Position numbers and translations under genes: made by a program. This document shows positions 19,201 to 28,119 of a stretch of 64,000 nt of DNA, piece by piece. Positions within the stretch are counted from its first letter, which is position 1, and each line of letters starts with the position of its first letter. Where the stretch lies: contig NZ_GL945017.1 in NCBI RefSeq assembly GCF_000218235.1, positions 2,067,775 to 2,131,774 on the forward strand, written 5' to 3'. This stretch comes from Hallella multisaccharivorax DSM 17128 (GTDB taxonomy: Bacteria; Bacteroidota; Bacteroidia; Bacteroidales; Bacteroidaceae). A model generated the notes under the pieces. That model was not told the origin of the DNA, did not search any database, and saw only the letters and a program-made list of their open reading frames with translations.

Positions 19201-19905
19201 CAAATTACCTCAATGGTGCTGGCTCTTCGTCGAAAGGTCAATATCAAAGTGCGTCAGCCGCTGGCAAAGATTATGATTCCGGCCGCCGGCAATGAGCAGA
19301 AAAAGCACATTGCTGCTGTGACCGACTTGATCAAAAGCGAGGTAAACGTCAAAGAGCTCGATTTCGTAGAGGACGACAGCTTTCTGGTGAAGAGGGTCAA
19401 GTGCAATTTCCGAGTCATGGGCAAGAAGTTTGGCAAGCTTATGAAAGGCGTCGCCGCCAAGATGAACAGCCTTACACAACAGGAGATAGCGGCATTGGAG
19501 TCGAAGGGCTCTCTCGTCTTTGAGGTGGAAGGACAACCCCTTACCATTGACGCTGCGGATGTAGACATCATCTCTGAGGATATTCCCGGATGGCTTGTCA
19601 GCAACGAAGGCAATCTCACGGTGGCTCTTGAGGTGAACCTCACCCCTGAGCTGAAAAATGAAGGCATGGCTCGTGAGCTCATCAACCGAATCCAGAATAT
19701 TCGTAAAGACAGCGGCCTGGAGATTACCGACCGCATCCGTCTGACCGTGGCTCCGCATGCAGAGACTAATGCGGCCATAGCGGCTTGTGGAGACCTCATC
19801 AAAGGGCAGGTGCTTGCCAATGCCATTATCATTGCCGACAACGATGGCACCGAGGTGGACATGGACGGATTTAAGCTGAACATCAAAGTCGAAAAAGATA
19901 ATTAA
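16279..19905 (+). CDS. ileS: Isoleucyl-tRNA synthetase (eukaryote-like type)
   Basis: A 1208-residue class I synthetase charging tRNA-Ile. The HIGH-like motif is HPGIHH within GPPSANGHPGIHH, and the KMSKS-like motif is KMSKH. The central CP1 editing domain includes the TWTTTPWTLPSN-like segment. The size and both motifs fit the IleRS2/eukaryote-like subgroup, which is often naturally insensitive to mupirocin; that property is an inference. Two tandem ATGs open the gene, so the first residue may be either. It is followed after 9 nt by the DksA-like gene. Confidence 0.93.
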   Translation: MMAKRFAEHDCLDLTKTNEEVLAEWEKNDIFHKSINEREGCPEFIFFEGPPSANGHPGIHHVLARSIKDTFNRYKTMQGFQVKRKAGWDTHGLPVEINVEKELHITKKDIGTKISVEEYNRRCHEDVLKFTKEWDDLTKKMGYFVDLEHPYVTYHNKYIETLWWLLKQLYNKGLLYKGYTIQPYSPADGTGLSSHELNQPGCYRDVKDTTVTAQFLITDPRKTWTQWGKPVFLAWTTTPWTLPSNVALCVGPKIDYVAVETYNPYDGEPITAIIAKSRVEAYLDPALEIKEGALPAYDKDRKACPWRVIDSMTGSDLVGFHYKQLMPWVKPCEKVSQYSHRFVNEYAKQYPDKVFASADGRDKFVEMESEAFRVIPGDYVTTEDGTGIVHTASTFGADDAKVCIDAKIPALYLINKQGETRPMVDLQGKYYLLSELDENFVKHCVNVEAYRHHEGDYVKNAYDPRFNPDGVWDRKASEKAEDLNIVICMEMKQEGTAFKIQKMVHNYPHSWRTDKPILYYPLDSWFIRDTAKKEEMVALNKTIHWQPESTGTGRFGNWLENLNDWNLSRSRFWGTPLPIWRDENRHEKCIGSIEELYNEIEKSVKAGIMKSNPLKDAGFVVGDYSQENYDKIDLHRPYIDRIVLVSNEGKPMKRESDLIDVWFDSGSMPYAQLHYPFEGEISKEGLKAKEMNEVEYRKQLVDSTYTGTPVPPAFFPADFINEGVDQTRGWFFTLHAIATMVFDSVAFKNVISSGLVLDAKGNKMSKHVGNVTNPFEMIDKFGADPVRFYMLTNSEPWDNLKFDPSGVDECRRKFFGTLYNIYSFFALYANVDHFDPTTPQVALEKRTEIDRWILSCLNTLVKGVQKELDGFDPTRAGRLIDTFVNDDLSNWYVRLNRKRFWGKEMSEDKLSAYQTLYTCLMTVSKTLAPFAPFFADELYHDLGGQLKSVHLDFFPKADETMIDSDLEARMTIAQQITSMVLALRRKVNIKVRQPLAKIMIPAAGNEQKKHIAAVTDLIKSEVNVKELDFVEDDSFLVKRVKCNFRVMGKKFGKLMKGVAAKMNSLTQQEIAALESKGSLVFEVEGQPLTIDAADVDIISEDIPGWLVSNEGNLTVALEVNLTPELKNEGMARELINRIQNIRKDSGLEITDRIRLTVAPHAETNAAIAACGDLIKGQVLANAIIIADNDGTEVDMDGFKLNIKVEKDN

Positions 19906-19914
19906 TCAGAAATC

Positions 19915-20292
19915 ATGCAGGTAAAACGTTATTCAGACGAAGAGCTTGAAGAGTTCAGAGAAATTATCAATCAGAAGCTCAAAGTGGCCAGGCAGAGCTA
20001 TAGCGATGCTATGGAAGCTTTGAGAAACAAAGGCAACAACACCGACGCCGACACCGCACCAACCTATCATATCCTTGAGGAGGGAACCGAGGTGATTGAA
20101 CGCGAGAACCTGATACAGAAAGCACAGCGCGAATACAAGTTCATCCAGTCGCTGGAGGCCGCGCTCATCAGGATTAAAAACAAAACTTACGGTATTGACC
20201 GAGTCACGGGAGAGCTGATTCCCAAGGAGCGGTTACGTCTGGTGCCACACGCTACGCTCAGTGTAGCGACCAAAAATGCAAGAAAGAAGTGA
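19915..20292 (+). CDS. TraR/DksA-like protein lacking zinc-finger cysteines
   Basis: A 125-residue protein with a helical coiled-coil N-terminus and a C-terminal YGIDRVTGELIPKERLRLVPHATLS segment that matches the TraR/DksA zinc-finger module in outline. No cysteine occurs anywhere in the protein, so zinc binding is lost. Members of this group sit next to ileS and lspA in Bacteroidetes. It may still bind the RNA polymerase secondary channel through its coiled coil. Its stop overlaps the GTG start of lspA. Confidence 0.82.
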   Translation: MQVKRYSDEELEEFREIINQKLKVARQSYSDAMEALRNKGNNTDADTAPTYHILEEGTEVIERENLIQKAQREYKFIQSLEAALIRIKNKTYGIDRVTGELIPKERLRLVPHATLSVATKNARKK

Positions 20293-20963
20293 AAAGAAAA
20301 GGACTTCTGGCGTGGATCATTATCATCGCAATCCTCATCATTGATCAATTGATAAAGATACATGTCAAGACGACAATGACCATCGGTGAATCAATCAGAA
20401 TTACTGATTGGTTTTATATCACGTTTATTGAGAATAATGGGATGGCCTGGGGCATGACGTTTGTCAATAAGCTATTCCTCAGTTTGCTTCGCCTTGTAGC
20501 CGTAAGCGCTATCGGCTGGTTCATCTGGCAGGTGGTCCGTCAGAAAGGTCGCACAATGTACATCGTCTTTCTTTCCATGGTATTGGCAGGCGCGGCGGGA
20601 AACATTCTCGACTCATTGTTTTACGGACTCTGCTTCACGGCCTCCACTCCCTACAGCGTTTCCTACGCCGTGCCGTTTGGCAGCGGTTATGCAGGTGTAC
20701 TGATGGGAAAAGTGGTGGATATGTTTTATTTCCCCATCATCCACTCCACATGGCCATCGTGGATGCCGCTGGTGGGTGGAGAGAGCTTCACCTTCTTCTC
20801 ACCCGTATTCAATTTTGCAGATGCCTCCATTACAACGGGGGTCATCTGCCTGCTGTTGTTTTGCTCAAAAGACCTCGCCTTAATTGGAGCCACCATTGAC
20901 AAGGCGCGTGGAAAGTACACAAGAAAAGACGAAAAGGCCGACAAGCCCACAAAGACTGTATAA
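20289..20963 (+). CDS. lspA: Lipoprotein signal peptidase (signal peptidase II)
   Basis: A 224-residue inner-membrane aspartyl protease that cleaves prolipoproteins before the lipidated Cys. The two catalytic aspartates are in AGNILDSLFYG and FNFADASITTG. At 224 residues it is longer than the usual 160-170 because of an insertion between these motifs, a form seen in Bacteroidetes. The start is a GTG at 20289 that overlaps the TGA of the preceding gene. Confidence 0.92.
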   Translation: MKRKGLLAWIIIIAILIIDQLIKIHVKTTMTIGESIRITDWFYITFIENNGMAWGMTFVNKLFLSLLRLVAVSAIGWFIWQVVRQKGRTMYIVFLSMVLAGAAGNILDSLFYGLCFTASTPYSVSYAVPFGSGYAGVLMGKVVDMFYFPIIHSTWPSWMPLVGGESFTFFSPVFNFADASITTGVICLLLFCSKDLALIGATIDKARGKYTRKDEKADKPTKTV

Positions 20964-20965
20964 CC

Positions 20966-21826
20966 ATGCGAAAGACATTGCTCTTCTTCATAGCCGCAGT
21001 AATCGCCAGTACACTCATGATGAGCTGCAATCAAGACAGCCACGTTATCCCAGCCGGTAAGATGGAAGACATACTCTATGACTACCATCTCGCCGATGCC
21101 ATGGCGCAGCAGGCAGAGGGTGGCTATGAGAAAAATGCGTATGAATACAGGGCAGCTGTATTGAAGAAATACGGTGTCTCGCAAGACGACTTCGACTCGT
21201 CGATGGTTTACTATATGCGTCGTACTGACGAGCTGCACACAATCTATCAGCATATCGCTGACCGCATGCAGAACGAGGCCAGTCGCCTGGGAGCCAGCTC
21301 TGTAGGCGGAGTCACCGCCACCGGCGACTCTGCCGATGTATGGAATGGAGAGCGGTCGCTGATTCTCATGCCCAACGAACCGTACAACCTTTATTCGTTC
21401 AGCCTGTCCACTGACTCCACTTTCCATAAAGGAGACCGCTTGATGCTGAACTTCCAATCCGATTTCATTTTTCAGGATGGCATGCGTGATGGCATCGTCG
21501 TGCTTGCTGTGGAATTGGGTAATGACAGTGTGGCGTCAACAGTAGCGCACATTTCCTCTTCCATGCCGTCCTCCCTGCAGATCTCTGACAATGACAGTCT
21601 TGGAATCAAGAAGATTCGAGGTCTCTTCATGTTGTCCAAGAGCAGTGATGCCAATGCATCTACCACGACACTACAACTGATGAGCATCCACAACATTCGG
21701 CTCATCAGGGTGCATCCTTCCACAGCTGCCAGTGGACGAGCCCCACTCGCCCCTGTTGACGGCAGAATTCCGGTTAATGCCAATGTGCCCGATTCGGAGA
21801 GAATGAAACCACAAGTGATGCGCTAA
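20966..21826 (+). CDS. DUF4296 lipoprotein
   Basis: A 286-residue exported lipoprotein with a lipobox at LMMSC (Cys at about residue 21). The next 90 residues (PAGKMEDILYDYHLADAMAQ and the following YGVSQDDFDSSMVYYMRR) match DUF4296. The tail is Ser/Thr-rich. It starts 2 nt after lspA, whose product would process it. Function unknown. Confidence 0.85.
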   Translation: MRKTLLFFIAAVIASTLMMSCNQDSHVIPAGKMEDILYDYHLADAMAQQAEGGYEKNAYEYRAAVLKKYGVSQDDFDSSMVYYMRRTDELHTIYQHIADRMQNEASRLGASSVGGVTATGDSADVWNGERSLILMPNEPYNLYSFSLSTDSTFHKGDRLMLNFQSDFIFQDGMRDGIVVLAVELGNDSVASTVAHISSSMPSSLQISDNDSLGIKKIRGLFMLSKSSDANASTTTLQLMSIHNIRLIRVHPSTAASGRAPLAPVDGRIPVNANVPDSERMKPQVMR

Positions 21827-21864
21827 CTATAGCTATTTCACATTAGACCAACAAGATATACACT

Positions 21865-23508
21865 ATGAGAAAACAATTGCTCACAGCTTGCTTTTTGGTA
21901 ATTGCCGCTGCTGCAACGGCATGCACCAACTTTATCGTCGGTAAAGAAGCTTCTAACGATGGCTCCGTCATGTGTACCTATAACGCCGACGACTATGGCA
22001 TGTTTATTGGACTTGCCCACTATGCCGCCGGCACCCATCCAAAAGGTGAGATGCGGAAGATCTTCGATTGGGATACAAAAAAATACCATGGCCAGATACC
22101 TGAAGCTCCCACTACCTACAACGTCATCGGAAATATCAATGAGTTTCAGGTCACCATCGGTGAAACCACCTATGGTGGCCGAGAGGAGATGGTTGATACA
22201 ACAGGCATTATCGATTACGGATCACTCATCTATATTGCCCTGCAGCGGTCGAAGACGGCAAGGGAAGCCGTCAAAGTGATGACTTCTCTGGCTGAGAAGT
22301 ACGGCTACAACTCAGAGGGCGAGACCTTTACCATCTGTGATCCCAACGAGGCATGGATAATGGAATTGATGGGCTGTGGAGGCGATAAGAGGCAAAAAGT
22401 GGTTTGGGTTGCCGTGCGCATCCCCGACAATGCTATCAGCGGGCATGCCAACCAGAGTCGTATCGGTGTCTTCACGCAATATCATACGGAGGTGCTGCAC
22501 AGTAAAAATGTCATTAGCTTTGCCCGTCAGAAAGGTTGGTATAAGGGAGCCGACAAAGACTTCTCTTGGAAGAATACTTATGCCTTCCCCGATTTCTCAG
22601 GTCGGCGCATCTGCGATGCCCGTGTTTGGAGCTTCTTCAACCACCATAAGAATATGAGCCGCTGGTTACCCTGGGCTCTCGGCAAGGACAAGAATGCCGA
22701 AGATATGCCTCTATGGATCATCCCAGACAAGAAACTCAGTGTGCAGGATCTTGAATCTGACATGCGCGACCATTTTGAAGGTACGGTGATGTCAGTTGCC
22801 GACGGTAAGGACACCGGCGGCGGTATTTGGCAAATGCCCTATCGCCCCACCCCACTTTTCTATACGGTAAACGGTAAGAAATACTTCAATGAGCGCCCTA
22901 CCTCAACTCAGCAAACCGGTCTCTCCTATGTATCGCAGATGCGCTCATGGCTACCCCGCGAGATTGGCGGTGTGTTGTGGTTCGGCAACGACGACGGCAA
23001 TATGGTCGCCTATACTCCCGTCTACTGTGGCAACACAACGCAGCCAGAGTGCTACAACACCCCCGGAGCCGACGCCGTAACCTTCTCCATGAAAAATGCC
23101 TATTGGGTATGTAACTGGGTGAGCAATATGGTTTATCCCCGCTACTCAATGATGTTCCCCAGCCTGAAGGCGGTTCGAGACAGTTTGGAAAACAGCTATT
23201 TTGCCAATCAAAAAGGTGTAGAAAGCAAGGCTGCAGCCCTTTACAGCACCGACAAAGCAGCTGCCATCCGATACCTCAATGATTACAGCAACGAGAAGGC
23301 ACAGCAAATGCTGGCACGCTGGCAACAACTCGCATACTATCTGATCGTGAAATTCAACGATATGACAGTGAAACCTGAGGCAAACGGCAAGTTTACCCGC
23401 ACGCCAGAAGGTTTAGGCGCTACCGTGAAACGTCCAGGGTATTCAGAGGCTTACAAAGAGCAACTCGTGCGTGAGACTGGCGACAAATTTGAAGTACCAC
23501 AGCAATAA
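21865..23508 (+). CDS. C69 family dipeptidase
   Basis: A 547-residue exported Ntn-hydrolase of peptidase family C69. A signal peptide ends at ATA and the mature protein begins with Cys20 (CTNFIVGKEAS), which serves as the N-terminal nucleophile. Although the sequence before Cys20 looks like a lipobox, the family logic favours an autoprocessed catalytic Cys. It probably cleaves dipeptides in the periplasm. It follows the DUF4296 gene by 38 nt. Confidence 0.88.
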   Translation: MRKQLLTACFLVIAAAATACTNFIVGKEASNDGSVMCTYNADDYGMFIGLAHYAAGTHPKGEMRKIFDWDTKKYHGQIPEAPTTYNVIGNINEFQVTIGETTYGGREEMVDTTGIIDYGSLIYIALQRSKTAREAVKVMTSLAEKYGYNSEGETFTICDPNEAWIMELMGCGGDKRQKVVWVAVRIPDNAISGHANQSRIGVFTQYHTEVLHSKNVISFARQKGWYKGADKDFSWKNTYAFPDFSGRRICDARVWSFFNHHKNMSRWLPWALGKDKNAEDMPLWIIPDKKLSVQDLESDMRDHFEGTVMSVADGKDTGGGIWQMPYRPTPLFYTVNGKKYFNERPTSTQQTGLSYVSQMRSWLPREIGGVLWFGNDDGNMVAYTPVYCGNTTQPECYNTPGADAVTFSMKNAYWVCNWVSNMVYPRYSMMFPSLKAVRDSLENSYFANQKGVESKAAALYSTDKAAAIRYLNDYSNEKAQQMLARWQQLAYYLIVKFNDMTVKPEANGKFTRTPEGLGATVKRPGYSEAYKEQLVRETGDKFEVPQQ

Positions 23509-23517
23509 ACTGATGAT

Positions 23518-24600
23518 ATGATGGAGCAGAAAGAGATCACCTTTGATAAATTCATCCGCTGGACCGGCATCATCCTCTTGGTGTTGGTCGTGATTCTACT
23601 TGTCAAATACCTCAGTGAAGTCCTCATACCCTTCTTCGTGGCATGGGTCTTTGCCTATTTACTCTATCCTATCGTTAAATTCATTGAGAACAAGCTCCAC
23701 ATCCGCGTGCGGGCCCTCTCAATTATCTTGACATTCATTTTTGTCACTGCCATCATTGGTGGGTTGGTATGGCTTATTATCCCACCAATGATCGAGCAGT
23801 TTCAGAAACTTTACGACATTCTTGTCAATTGGCTACGCGAGAGCACACACGCCAACAATGTGTCAGCTTGGCTGTCTGAAAAGATTATAGAGAACCAGCA
23901 TCAGATAGAACATTTTTTCAAAAGCCGCGACTTTGCCGACGCACTTAAGACCGCTATGCCTAAGCTATTCAATGTACTCGGGCAAACTGCTAATGTCGTG
24001 ATCAGCATCGTGGCTTCACTCATTACCTTGCTCTACACCTTTTTTATCCTGCAAGACTATGAGCTTCTTTCAAACAACTGGATTCGTATCTTCCCCAAGA
24101 AAAACCGACCCTTTTGGCATGTACTGGCAAAAGACGTTGAACGGGAACTAAACAACTATATTCGCGGGCAAGGATCCGTGGCATTCTGCATGGGCGTGAT
24201 GTTTTGTATCGGCTTCACTATCATGGACTTTCCCATGGCCATCAGCTTGGGCATTCTTATCGGGCTGCTCGACCTGATACCCTATATGCATACTTTCGCA
24301 CTCATTCCCACGGCTTTTCTCGCCATGCTAAAAGCAGCCGATACCGGTCAGAATTTCTGGATTATCTTTGGTATGGCCGTAGGATTATTCATCGTGGTTC
24401 AGATAATCACGGATATGATTGTCACTCCAAAAATCATGGGCAAGGCAATGGGGCTCAATCCCGCCATTCTTCTTCTCTCACTCTCTGTCTGGGGAGCACT
24501 GCTTGGTTTCATTGGTTTGATCATCGCCTTACCGCTGACAACTCTGATCATCGCCTACTGGAAGCGGTATGTTACCAAGGAGGAGACTATCCAGTCATAA
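23518..24600 (+). CDS. AI-2E family transporter
   Basis: A 360-residue membrane protein of the AI-2E/PerM family with about seven to eight helices. Distinctive segments are IVASLITLLYTFFILQDYELL and the C-terminal PKIMGKAMGLNPAILLLSLSVWGALLG. Members export small molecules or ions; the substrate here is unknown. It starts 9 nt after the peptidase gene. Confidence 0.88.
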   Translation: MMEQKEITFDKFIRWTGIILLVLVVILLVKYLSEVLIPFFVAWVFAYLLYPIVKFIENKLHIRVRALSIILTFIFVTAIIGGLVWLIIPPMIEQFQKLYDILVNWLRESTHANNVSAWLSEKIIENQHQIEHFFKSRDFADALKTAMPKLFNVLGQTANVVISIVASLITLLYTFFILQDYELLSNNWIRIFPKKNRPFWHVLAKDVERELNNYIRGQGSVAFCMGVMFCIGFTIMDFPMAISLGILIGLLDLIPYMHTFALIPTAFLAMLKAADTGQNFWIIFGMAVGLFIVVQIITDMIVTPKIMGKAMGLNPAILLLSLSVWGALLGFIGLIIALPLTTLIIAYWKRYVTKEETIQS

Positions 24601-24634
24601 TGCTGTCTGAATAGCCTTTTAAAAAATTACAATC

Positions 24635-24704
24635 CGTCTACACCGCGTAAAGGCATTGTCTCTACACCGTAAGGACTTTGCCACTACGGCGTAAAGACAA
24701 TGGC
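24635..24704. repeat. 22-bp repeat family copy 2 (three degenerate units)
   Basis: Three imperfect units in the gap between the transporter and upp: GTCTACACCGCGTAAAGG, TCTACACCGTAAGGAC and ACTACGGCGTAAAGACAATG. The first is expanded to 24 nt. The GTAAAGGCAATG half is the reverse complement of the CATTGCCTTTAC half seen in copies 4 and 5, so a unit is partly self-complementary. No terminator or gene is evident in the gap. Confidence 0.8.
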
Positions 24705-24712
24705 AATATTTC

Positions 24713-25375
24713 CTACAGTTTATCGCCATAACATAAGTCTCCAGCATCACCGAAGCCTGGGATGATGTATTTGTGCTCATTCATTCCCGGGTCTATAGCC
24801 GCGCACCATATGGTCGTCCTATCCTCGGGAAAAGCTTTCTTGATATGGTCAATACCCTCTACGGTAGCGATAACGCAGCAAACGTGAATACGCCTTGGGG
24901 TGCCTTTCGTCAGAAATGCCTTATAACCTAACTCCATACTGCCGCCTGTAGCCAGCATGGGGTCTGCGATGATGAGCGTCTTCTCATCAATGGAGGGCGT
25001 AGCCAAATACTCCACATGGATGCCTACTTTGTGATGCTCCTCATCTTTATATTCACGGTAAGCTGACACAAACGCATTCCCGGCCTGATCGAACACGTCA
25101 AGAAAACCCTCATGAAAAGGCAGACCCGCACGGAAAATCGTGGCAAGCACCACCTTGTCTGACGGTACATTGACCCGCGCGATGCCCAATGGAGTAACCA
25201 CGTCGCGAGTCTCATAATTCAACCGTTTCGAGACCTCAAAGGCTTCATACCAACCCACACGGCGAATGTTGTTGCGAAAAAGCAAACGGTTCTTCTGATA
25301 GTCCTTGTCGCGCATCTCGGCTATATACTCCCCGATGATGCTGTTTTCTTTTGAAATGTTTATTACTTCTATCAT
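24713..25375 (-). CDS. upp: Uracil phosphoribosyltransferase
   Basis: A 220-residue type I phosphoribosyltransferase salvaging uracil with PRPP to UMP. The PRPP loop is IIADPMLATGGSMELG and the C-terminal uracil-binding segment is DPGMNEHKYIIPGFGDAGD. It is transcribed from a TAACTTTG box on the minus strand. Confidence 0.93.
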   Translation of the reverse strand: MIEVINISKENSIIGEYIAEMRDKDYQKNRLLFRNNIRRVGWYEAFEVSKRLNYETRDVVTPLGIARVNVPSDKVVLATIFRAGLPFHEGFLDVFDQAGNAFVSAYREYKDEEHHKVGIHVEYLATPSIDEKTLIIADPMLATGGSMELGYKAFLTKGTPRRIHVCCVIATVEGIDHIKKAFPEDRTTIWCAAIDPGMNEHKYIIPGFGDAGDLCYGDKL

Positions 25376-25395
25376 GATATTATTGTTTCATCATG

Positions 25396-25580
25396 CAAAG
25401 TTACCCAAAAAAACTGATGGTCTAAGAAAAACTACAAAGTTTCTCTGCGGCATTGCCAACTTGATTTAGCAAAAAGTGAAGATGAAAAGGCATTTTTATT
25501 TCTTTAACCTAAAAAAGTTTTAGGACGCAATAAAAAAAGCACAACTCCTTTTGCTGTGCATCTAACTTTTGCTACCTTTG
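25396..25580. promoter_or_regulatory. Divergent promoters of upp and pckA
   Basis: TAACTTTG on the minus strand (25396-25403) is 21 nt upstream of upp. TACCTTTG on the plus strand (25573-25580) is about 52 nt upstream of pckA. The intervening 170 nt is AT-rich and shows no gene. Confidence 0.6.
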
Positions 25581-25631
25581 CCCTCGTAAACAAGAAGTAC
25601 ACTTATATTCTAACTAATACATTTTATACCA

Positions 25632-27248
25632 ATGGCAAAGTTTGACAAATCAGTATTGGCAAGTTACGGAATCCAGACAGGTACTGCTGAGGTTCTGTAC
25701 AATCCCTCTTATGAGGTGCTGTTCAACGAGGAAACCAAAGAGAGTCTTACAGGCTACGACAAGTGTGTAGAGACAAAGCTGGGTGCAGTGAACTGCATGA
25801 CCGGCATCTACACTGGCCGTTCTCCTAAGGATAAGTTTATCGTTGACGATGAGACTTCTCACGATACCGTATGGTGGGACTCCGAGGAGTACCACAACGA
25901 TAACCACCGCGCCACCAAGGAGGCCTGGAAGGCCGTGAAGAAGATCGCTCAAAGTGAGCTGTCCAACAAGAAGCTGTATGTTGTTGATGGTTATTGCGGC
26001 ACACACCGTGACACACGTATGAAGGTCCGCTTCATCATGGAAGTTGCCTGGCAGGCCCACTTCGTGACGAACATGTTCATCCGTCCGAAGACCGAGGCTG
26101 ACTTCGAGCAGGAGCCTGACTTCATCGTTTACAACGCATCCAAGGCAAAGGTGGAGAACTGGAAAGAGCTCGGCCTGCACTCTGAGACAGCCGTCGTCTT
26201 CAACGTTACTTCTAAGGAGCAGGTTATCATCAACACGTGGTACGGCGGTGAGATGAAGAAGGGTATGTTCTCTATGCAGAACTACTTCCTCCCGCTTCGT
26301 GGCATCGCTTCTATGCACTGCTCTGCCAACACGGACATGAACGGTGAGAATACTGCTATCTTCTTCGGTCTGTCCGGTACAGGCAAGACCACGCTGTCTA
26401 CTGATCCTAAGCGTAAGCTCATCGGTGATGACGAGCACGGATGGGATGACAAGGGCGTGTTCAACCTCGAGGGTGGCTGCTACGCCAAGGTCATCAACCT
26501 CGACAAGGACGCTGAGCCTGACATCTATGGCGCTATCACACGTGACGCTCTGCTTGAGAACGTTACCGTTGACAAGAATGGCAATGTAGACTTCGCTGAT
26601 AAGAGCGTTACAGAGAATACCCGTGTGTCTTATCCTATCTATCACATCAAGAACATCCAGCGGCCTGAGAGCCAGGGACCCGCTGCAAAGCAGGTTATTT
26701 TCCTGAGCGCTGATGCCTTCGGTGTGCTGCCTCCTGTTTCTGTCCTGAACGCTGAGCAGACTAAGTATTACTTCCTCTCTGGCTTCACAGCCAAGCTGGC
26801 TGGCACAGAGCGCGGCATCACAGAGCCTACTCCGACATTCTCTGCTTGCTTCGGCCAGGCATTCCTCGAGCTGCATCCTACAAAGTATGCTGAGGAGCTC
26901 GTCCGCCACATGCAGAAGAGCGGTGCTAAGGCTTACCTCGTCAACACAGGTTGGAACGGTACCGGCAAGCGTATCTCTATTCGCGACACACGTGGTATCA
27001 TCGACCGTATCCTCGATCACGAGATCGACAAGGCTCCTACGAAGACCATTCCTTACTTCAACTTCGTTGTGCCTACAGCGCTTGAGGGTGTGAACAAGGA
27101 CATTCTGGATCCGCGCGACACCTACAAGAACGCTTCTGAATGGGATGCTAAGGCTAAGGATCTTGCAGCCCGCTTCATCAAGAACTTCAAGAAGTACGAA
27201 GGCAACGAAGCTGGTAAGGCTCTCGTCGCTGCTGGTCCCCAGCTCTAA
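25632..27248 (+). CDS. pckA: Phosphoenolpyruvate carboxykinase (ATP)
   Basis: A 538-residue enzyme interconverting oxaloacetate and PEP with ATP/ADP. The kinase P-loop [11 protein letters not shown] and the following [14 protein letters not shown] metal-binding segment are intact, as is the RxxYSPKDKF-type substrate loop ([13 protein letters not shown]). In succinate-producing Bacteroidales this enzyme works towards oxaloacetate. Codon use is strongly biased, which suits a highly expressed gene and also keeps the opposite strand free of stops. Confidence 0.96.
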   Translation: MAKFDKSVLASYGIQTGTAEVLYNPSYEVLFNEETKESLTGYDKCVETKLGAVNCMTGIYTGRSPKDKFIVDDETSHDTVWWDSEEYHNDNHRATKEAWKAVKKIAQSELSNKKLYVVDGYCGTHRDTRMKVRFIMEVAWQAHFVTNMFIRPKTEADFEQEPDFIVYNASKAKVENWKELGLHSETAVVFNVTSKEQVIINTWYGGEMKKGMFSMQNYFLPLRGIASMHCSANTDMNGENTAIFFGLSGTGKTTLSTDPKRKLIGDDEHGWDDKGVFNLEGGCYAKVINLDKDAEPDIYGAITRDALLENVTVDKNGNVDFADKSVTENTRVSYPIYHIKNIQRPESQGPAAKQVIFLSADAFGVLPPVSVLNAEQTKYYFLSGFTAKLAGTERGITEPTPTFSACFGQAFLELHPTKYAEELVRHMQKSGAKAYLVNTGWNGTGKRISIRDTRGIIDRILDHEIDKAPTKTIPYFNFVVPTALEGVNKDILDPRDTYKNASEWDAKAKDLAARFIKNFKKYEGNEAGKALVAAGPQL

Positions 27249-27300
27249 ATTTGACTTCTCGTCTGCCTCATCATTAAGACGAGGCAGCTTAATACTTATC

Positions 27301-27339
27301 AAAAGGGTGCGTCATTGCTTTCTAATGGCGCGCCCTTTT
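27301..27339 (+). terminator. Intrinsic terminator after pckA
   Basis: Stem AAAAGGG(T)GC / GC(G)CCCTTTT with further pairing through CATT/AATG and a short loop. A second, weaker hairpin (CTGCCTC / GAGGCAG, 27263-27287) precedes it. Confidence 0.75.
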
Positions 27340-27615
27340 CTAATTTGTTCCAACCATATCAAATTGGATCAAAGAAATCCAAAACACATCAAACAAAATT
27401 GGGTTGCCAGTCTTCCGCTATACCAATTATACGGCGATATACGGAGAGGAAGAATCATCATGCAGCCCCTTAAGAGACTGAATTCCGCAAGTCAGGGATT
27501 CAGCCTCTTTGAGTTGACACACTTAAGGTTACCATGATACATCTGCGTTAATAGATGTTATTCATCATCAAGATTAAACCTCCTTATACGTTATTGAAGA
27601 TGTAAATAAGAATAG
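27340..27615. other. Intergenic stretch before the ECF sigma gene
   Basis: No gene is supported here. It contains a strong hairpin at 27472-27509 (AAGAG-A-CTGAATTCC pairing with GGGATTCAG-C-CTCTT, followed by T). It also has a short minus-strand segment near 27400-27440 that resembles the D-arm side of a tRNA but does not fold fully. The promoter of the sigma gene is presumably in the last 70 nt, but no TAnnTTTG box is seen. Confidence 0.5.
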
Positions 27616-28119
27616 ATGGACAAATCTCAATTCATATCTTGCGCACAACAACTCCGTCAAAAAGCACAAGCTGCAAGCCTACGCTACGGTGCTCTGGCTG
27701 AGGAGGCTGAGGATATTGCGCAGGACACGATGGTCAGACTATGGCAACTCTGTTCATCTATCGACAACCAAAAGAAAGCCGAAGCGCTGGCTACGGTGAT
27801 AGCCCGCAATATAACTATCGACGGGGTGCGCCGGCAAAGGCGTATCTCGGCTTTGGAAGAGACTGTCATGGAAAGTCCAGACAGCAGTCTCTGTCCAGAG
27901 CGCATATTGGAGGAGCAGGATGATGCCGAATGGCTGCAACGCAAGCTGAAAGGACTCCCGACGACTGAATACACGATCTTGCACCTTCGACAATACGAAG
28001 AGTTGTCCTTAAGCGAGATTGCTTCGCTGTTGGGGCTGGAAGAGTCATCCGTGAGCTCACTGCTTTCGCGGGCGCGGCATCGGCTGTTGAGAGAAATTCA
28101 AAAGAGGATGAGAAGATGA
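27616..28119 (+). CDS. ECF-type RNA polymerase sigma factor
   Basis: A 167-residue sigma-70 family protein with region 2 (AEDIAQDTMVRLWQL) and region 4 (LSLSEIASLLGLEESSVSSLLSRARHRLLREI). Regions 1 and 3 are absent, as in ECF sigmas. Its stop overlaps the next gene by 4 nt, which encodes a single-pass membrane protein likely to be its anti-sigma factor. No TonB-dependent receptor is adjacent. Confidence 0.9.
   Translation: MDKSQFISCAQQLRQKAQAASLRYGALAEEAEDIAQDTMVRLWQLCSSIDNQKKAEALATVIARNITIDGVRRQRRISALEETVMESPDSSLCPERILEEQDDAEWLQRKLKGLPTTEYTILHLRQYEELSLSEIASLLGLEESSVSSLLSRARHRLLREIQKRMRR

Noticed and set aside
25650..27302. 550-codon open frame antisense to pckA
   Set aside because: The strongly biased codon use of pckA removes stops from the opposite strand; the product resembles no protein and has a Leu/Val/Arg-rich shadow composition.
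27395..27440. Minus-strand D-arm-like text (ATTGGTATAGCGGAAGACTG) suggesting a tRNA
   Set aside because: No anticodon or T-arm with matching acceptor can be formed; at most an old fragment.
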